DNA of 64,000 bases from positions 36,360,321 through 36,424,320 of the forward strand of contig NC_134851.1 of the NCBI RefSeq assembly GCF_965363235.1. The letters run 5' to 3'. Shown here in pieces: positions 60,231-64,000 of the stretch (its first letter is position 1; every line of letters starts with the position of its first letter). The notes under the pieces were generated by a model, which had not been told where the DNA came from, did not search any database, and was given only the letters and a program-made list of their open reading frames with translations. The DNA comes from Mytilus galloprovincialis. Its lineage: Eukaryota; Mollusca; Bivalvia; Mytilida; Mytilidae. The position numbers and the translations under genes are program-made.

Positions 60231-61978
60231 CTAAATTTAAAACGAATTCATTGAAAATGAAAATGGATATTCAATACCATATCAAATTTAATAACCTATT
60301 CTTTAACATTACGTCATATAATTTTAAGAAAGTATCTTATTACTTCAGTGTTTAATCGATTCGGCAAAATGGTTAGTCTTATAAAGGGTATGCTACAAAT
60401 AAATGCAGGTGTGAAGTATCGATTATAAGGATAGCAACCAAATACACACAAAATTCATCTATAATTTGACATAAAATGTATAGCATGTATTGTATAATCC
60501 AATAGACAGATGTCTATGACATACATCACCACAATTAAAGGTAAATTGTAAACTATGTTAACTGATTATCCCGAATCAAACGCAAACATATATGATAATA
60601 AGTGATTTGGGTATATTTTAAATATATTAATGGCAAATTCGTGATTATAATGTAATTTTAAACAAGTGATGCGTTTATCATGTTTATGTTTTAAACTGCT
60701 TGGAGTACTTACTGCTTTCATACAAGTTGTCCATTCAAAAAAACGGAAATACCCGACATCTTTAACTATTTACAAATAAATAAATGGACGGACGTTTACA
60801 AGTATACAATGGCTATTAACACATATAAAGAAGCAAAAGTACAAATTTGATACAATGCATCATTCTGTAATATGAATGACACGCTCTCAGTCATTTTTGA
60901 CTGGTGCAGTAGGTTCACTAAGTTGGTAGGGTGGTATTTTCCCCCGTCTTCTGATATCAAATAAACCAGTATGTTTACTTTGTATCCGGAACTAAATATT
61001 CTCCTATATAATTTATCTAATCATGTGATATCTTGTTTCTGATCCCTTATATTTCTGATACATATGACATTTGTACACGTTTTAACAAATATTGTTTTAA
61101 ATAATATTTAGACAAAGTGCCTTTATCGACTTAATTGATCTTCTTCTTCATTGGAGGAACTCGATCGATAAAATGTCTACAATGAATTCATCACATAACC
61201 TACGTCAAAATTCTTTCATGACTTCCACATCCTAAATAATAACTTAAACAATAAACAATGATAAAATTTTAAACATATTTTTTGTAGCAATTTATATTTA
61301 GACTCCAACAAAGAAACTCTCACTCTTTGATCTGTATAGTTTTCCGTCGGATAATTCGACCACACTCTTCATTCCCTTCATCTTATTTAGCTGTCGTAAT
61401 GCAGAACTCTATTTTGTACTCAGCTGTTTTTTTTTTGTTCTCAATGTTTCCTCTTTGTCGCTATTTGAGTTTACATTACAGCATGATCCGATTATTTTAT
61501 ATGATCTTACCCTTTTCAACCAGCACCGTTGTCTTATTCTTAGTAGTACCCGCTGACTTATCACAATAGGTATACTGATCCTTCTGAAGCCGAGGTATAA
61601 TATGGTTCAATTCATTTTAGTTCACGTTTGTATGGTAGGAAACTGCACTTACTTCATTAAACAATCTATAATTTAAAGAAAAAGAAAGTTGGTTCGTTTT
61701 TTTTCTCAAAATTTTTAGTCTCCAACGAATTTCACAGTTCCTTTTACCCAAATATATTATACTTAACTTTACTTAATCGATTGTTTTCTGTCTCACGACG
61801 ACCACTATCTCCTTATATACTTACTTTGTCATACTGGTCTTTAATATCATTCAATATTTCACTTTCATGTGGTTCTTCTTTTTGTTATTACCTTTTAACA
61901 CCTGCAAGTTTTATCTTGTGCAATTGAATGATTTACATGGTCCCTCATTTACCACATTTAAACTTATATGTAATTTTA
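60231..61978. other. AT-rich non-coding stretch
   Basis: No gene, repeat or exon recognised. An 80-residue hydrophobic frame at 61327-61569 has no supporting signal. Confidence 0.4.
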
Positions 61979-62830
61979 GAAATAATTCATGGAAGCCATA
62001 GATTGTTGGAAATTTACACATGGCCTGGACCGTGATATTCGAATTTTATCCTGAGCGTCGTCCTAATACGACAAATACGGTCATTAAAATACTGAAGCGA
62101 GGGTTGGTTTGGTATGTATGTGTGGCTGATCTTTTTGTACTCCCTGTTAGATAAAGCTCGAATATCGTAGCCGTAGCTTTCTTGTGTTATTTCGTGAATA
62201 ACCGCTAGAAAAAAACTGTTTACTCTTCTAATTCTAAAACCCAACAATAGCCATTTTTAATTTACATGATTTTCTCGTAAGCTTCTGTCAAATCCAAAGT
62301 TGACATTTCGTAACTAAGGAGCCGCCATGTTGACTTGCTGAAATTAGTAAATATGCAAATAATGCAATAGAATAGAAAATAAAACAAAACCTACCTCAAA
62401 AATCAGTTTAAATACAATATCATACGAATTTCGATGGTTCACGTATCAGAAAACTTTCAACTGTAGCGGTTTCATTTGTAAGACGTCATGTTTTGAAATG
62501 ACTTAAATGCGCCAAAACAATTAATAGACTTTCGCGGAATTTTATTTTATTTTTTATTTTTTGTTGATTTCTCCGAGCTCTTGTGCACTACTTCTTTTTA
62601 TTATGCATCCGAATAAGAATAACAGTTATTTTTTTTTTTAATTGCTCTTTTTAAAACAATAAAATCGGCAAAGGGTCTGCAAATAGGTTTCAATACATGT
62701 AGATTTACGTGGGAAGTATATTGTAACAGCCATTATTATGTATATCTCTGAGTCTGCGCTTTGTATAGATATATCGAGAACTTTATCACAGTGTTGTTTA
62801 CAAAGCGAAAGAAGCACGTCATATTAGAAT
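61979..62830. repeat. Palindrome-headed dispersed repeat, copy 2 (one arm lost)
   Basis: Matches 3337-4258 from AGAAATAATTCATGG to CACGTCATATTAGAAT. The first palindrome arm and the start of the loop are present, but the second arm is missing: the sequence jumps from CCTGAGCGTCGTC to CTAATACGACAAATACGG. The remaining body aligns throughout with small differences. Confidence 0.8.
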
Positions 62831-62958
62831 GGTATGTAAAGTATCCCCTTTTTTACTCCGTCGTCGTCGTCGCCCATTGTTATCGTCCGTTAACGTTTAT
62901 AAAATCGTGTCCTCTGAAACAACTGTACCAAATAAAACCTAAACTTGGCCTAATTAGT

Positions 62959-63137
62959 TATCAAAGGTACCAGGATTATAATTTAGTACGCCAGACGCGC
63001 GTTTTGTCTACATGAGACTTATCAGTGACGCTCATATCAATATATTATAAAGCCAAACAAGTACAAAGTTGAAGAGCATTGAGGATCCAAAATTCCAAAA
63101 AGTTGTGCCAAATACGGCTAAGGTTATCTATGCCTCC
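62959..63137 (-). repeat. Family A fragment, reversed
   Basis: ATCAAAGGTACCAGGATTAT, CCAGACGCGCG, CAGTGACGCTCATATCA, then GAGCATTGAGGATCCAAAAT. About half a unit. Confidence 0.85.
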
Positions 63138-63189
63138 TTTAAGTATCTAGTTTAATTAATGTATCCAATGACCCTACATATAAACCAAG

Positions 63190-63800
63190 ATGGCTGCCAT
63201 GGCTAAAAAAGGAGCCTGGGGTTAAAATACAGTTTTTGGCTTATGAGCCTGGGGTTAAAATACAGTTTTTGGCTTATATCAAATACGACATGAGTTAACA
63301 TGTTTGTTAGGTGAAGATCTATCTGACCTGGTATTTTAAGACGCATGAGACAACTTGTCGTTGGGTTGCTGCTCCTGAGTTGGTAATTTTAACGAAATTT
63401 TGCATTTATTGGTAATTTCATTTACACATACGTCTTCCATGACCAAAGTGGTCAATTGATCCCTTAAAGAGTTATTATCCTTTATAGTAAATTTTTTAAC
63501 ATTTTTTTTATTAATTTTTGTAATCTTTTACAAAAATGTTTTCCTCTGAAACTACATGCTATACTGAGACAAATTTTACCAAACTTGGCCACAAACATCA
63601 TTTGGGGTATCTATTTTTAAAATGTGTCCTATGACCCGTCCTATCAAACAACATGGACGACATGGATAAAAATATTAGTTTTTGTGTATTATATGTTGAA
63701 CCGTTATATATAGAGAAAATCTGAAAAGAGCATAAATGTTCAATTTAGTGAGCTCTACCAATTGTCCATAGGTCAGTACGACAAGATCAATTAAAAAGTC
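63190..63800 (-). repeat. Family C repeat, reversed fragment
   Basis: GGTTAAAATACAGTTTTTGGCTTA (shortened motif, present twice in tandem at 63218-63276), GTCGTTGGGTTGCTGC and GACCAAAGTGGTCAATTGAT are reverse complements of family C blocks at 11.3-11.6 and 20.9-21.7 kb. Confidence 0.7.
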
Positions 63801-64000
63801 AAATTTTGCCGATATAAATAGTAGACTGTCACTCTTCATAATGTCAAGGAATTAAAACAAACAGACTAAAAGATCATTCATAACAGATCAACAAAATAGA
63901 GTCTATTCTCATCTACAATGTTGGCGAGTGTACTTTATTTGATATGCATATAGACAAAGATAAGCGACACTCTTTGGTCGTTGTGATCTCTTTCACACAT

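Noticed and set aside
61327-61569. 80-residue hydrophobic open frame
   Set aside because: AT-rich context, no recognised domain, no splice or promoter support.
1-64000. CRISPR arrays, bacterial operons, rRNA or free tRNA genes
   Set aside because: None is seen; the only tRNA-like sequence is the SINE head.

Overview
This is a eukaryotic, AT-rich, intron-bearing window packed with short dispersed repeats. The repeat families are ones I associate with bivalve molluscs, above all mussels (Mytilus), so the source is most likely a mytilid. This rests on recognition, not on a search. I see no rRNA, no CRISPR array and no operon.

Genes were found by assembling exons on both strands; most are too short to show as long open frames. 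From left to right: (1) an intronless, decayed B-box/coiled-coil/NHL-like (TRIM-type) pseudogene at 8.73-10.95 kb, split by a repeat; (2) UBE2F, the NEDD8-conjugating E2, on the minus strand at 15.9-22.5 kb, six coding exons, 181 residues; (3) VPS25, an ESCRT-II subunit, on the plus strand at 25.7-33.4 kb, six exons, 173 residues, head to head with UBE2F; (4) a cGAS-like receptor / Mab-21-type nucleotidyltransferase on the minus strand at 42.2-46.6 kb, two exons, 654 residues; (5) a small secreted 14-cysteine protein on the plus strand at 49.1-59.0 kb, seven exons including a 12-nt microexon, 121 residues.

The rest is repeats. Labels used below: family A (about 356 bp, carrying a GACGAAACGCGCGTC-type core; a tandem triplet at 4.7-5.8 kb plus scattered pieces); family B (plus-sense copies end in ATCTTCTTTTTT); family C (elements ending in a CACCTGGCCC-type sequence or its relatives); family D (12.06 and 58.7 kb); family E (ends in GGTCGTATAAAGCTGCG); family F (contains CCTGACTTGGTACAGG); family G (contains AATGGGGAATGTGTC); family H (elements with ACGGACG-rich tails); tandem arrays with about 185-bp and 147-bp periods; a tRNA-derived SINE; and several short inverted-repeat DNA elements, one with a 5-bp target duplication. 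The 33.8-42.2 kb stretch is almost only repeats.

The genes do not form one pathway. UBE2F and VPS25 are housekeeping genes that probably share a promoter region with an ETS-type site. The receptor gene and the secreted cysteine-rich gene look like lineage-specific, possibly immune-related loci. The observations most worth a second look are a four-fold tandem duplication of a UBE2F splice donor, a nuclear-receptor-like motif repeated every 147 bp or so in the receptor intron, a recurring both-strand motif in the first 4.5 kb, and a palindromic repeat of which a second copy has lost one arm.
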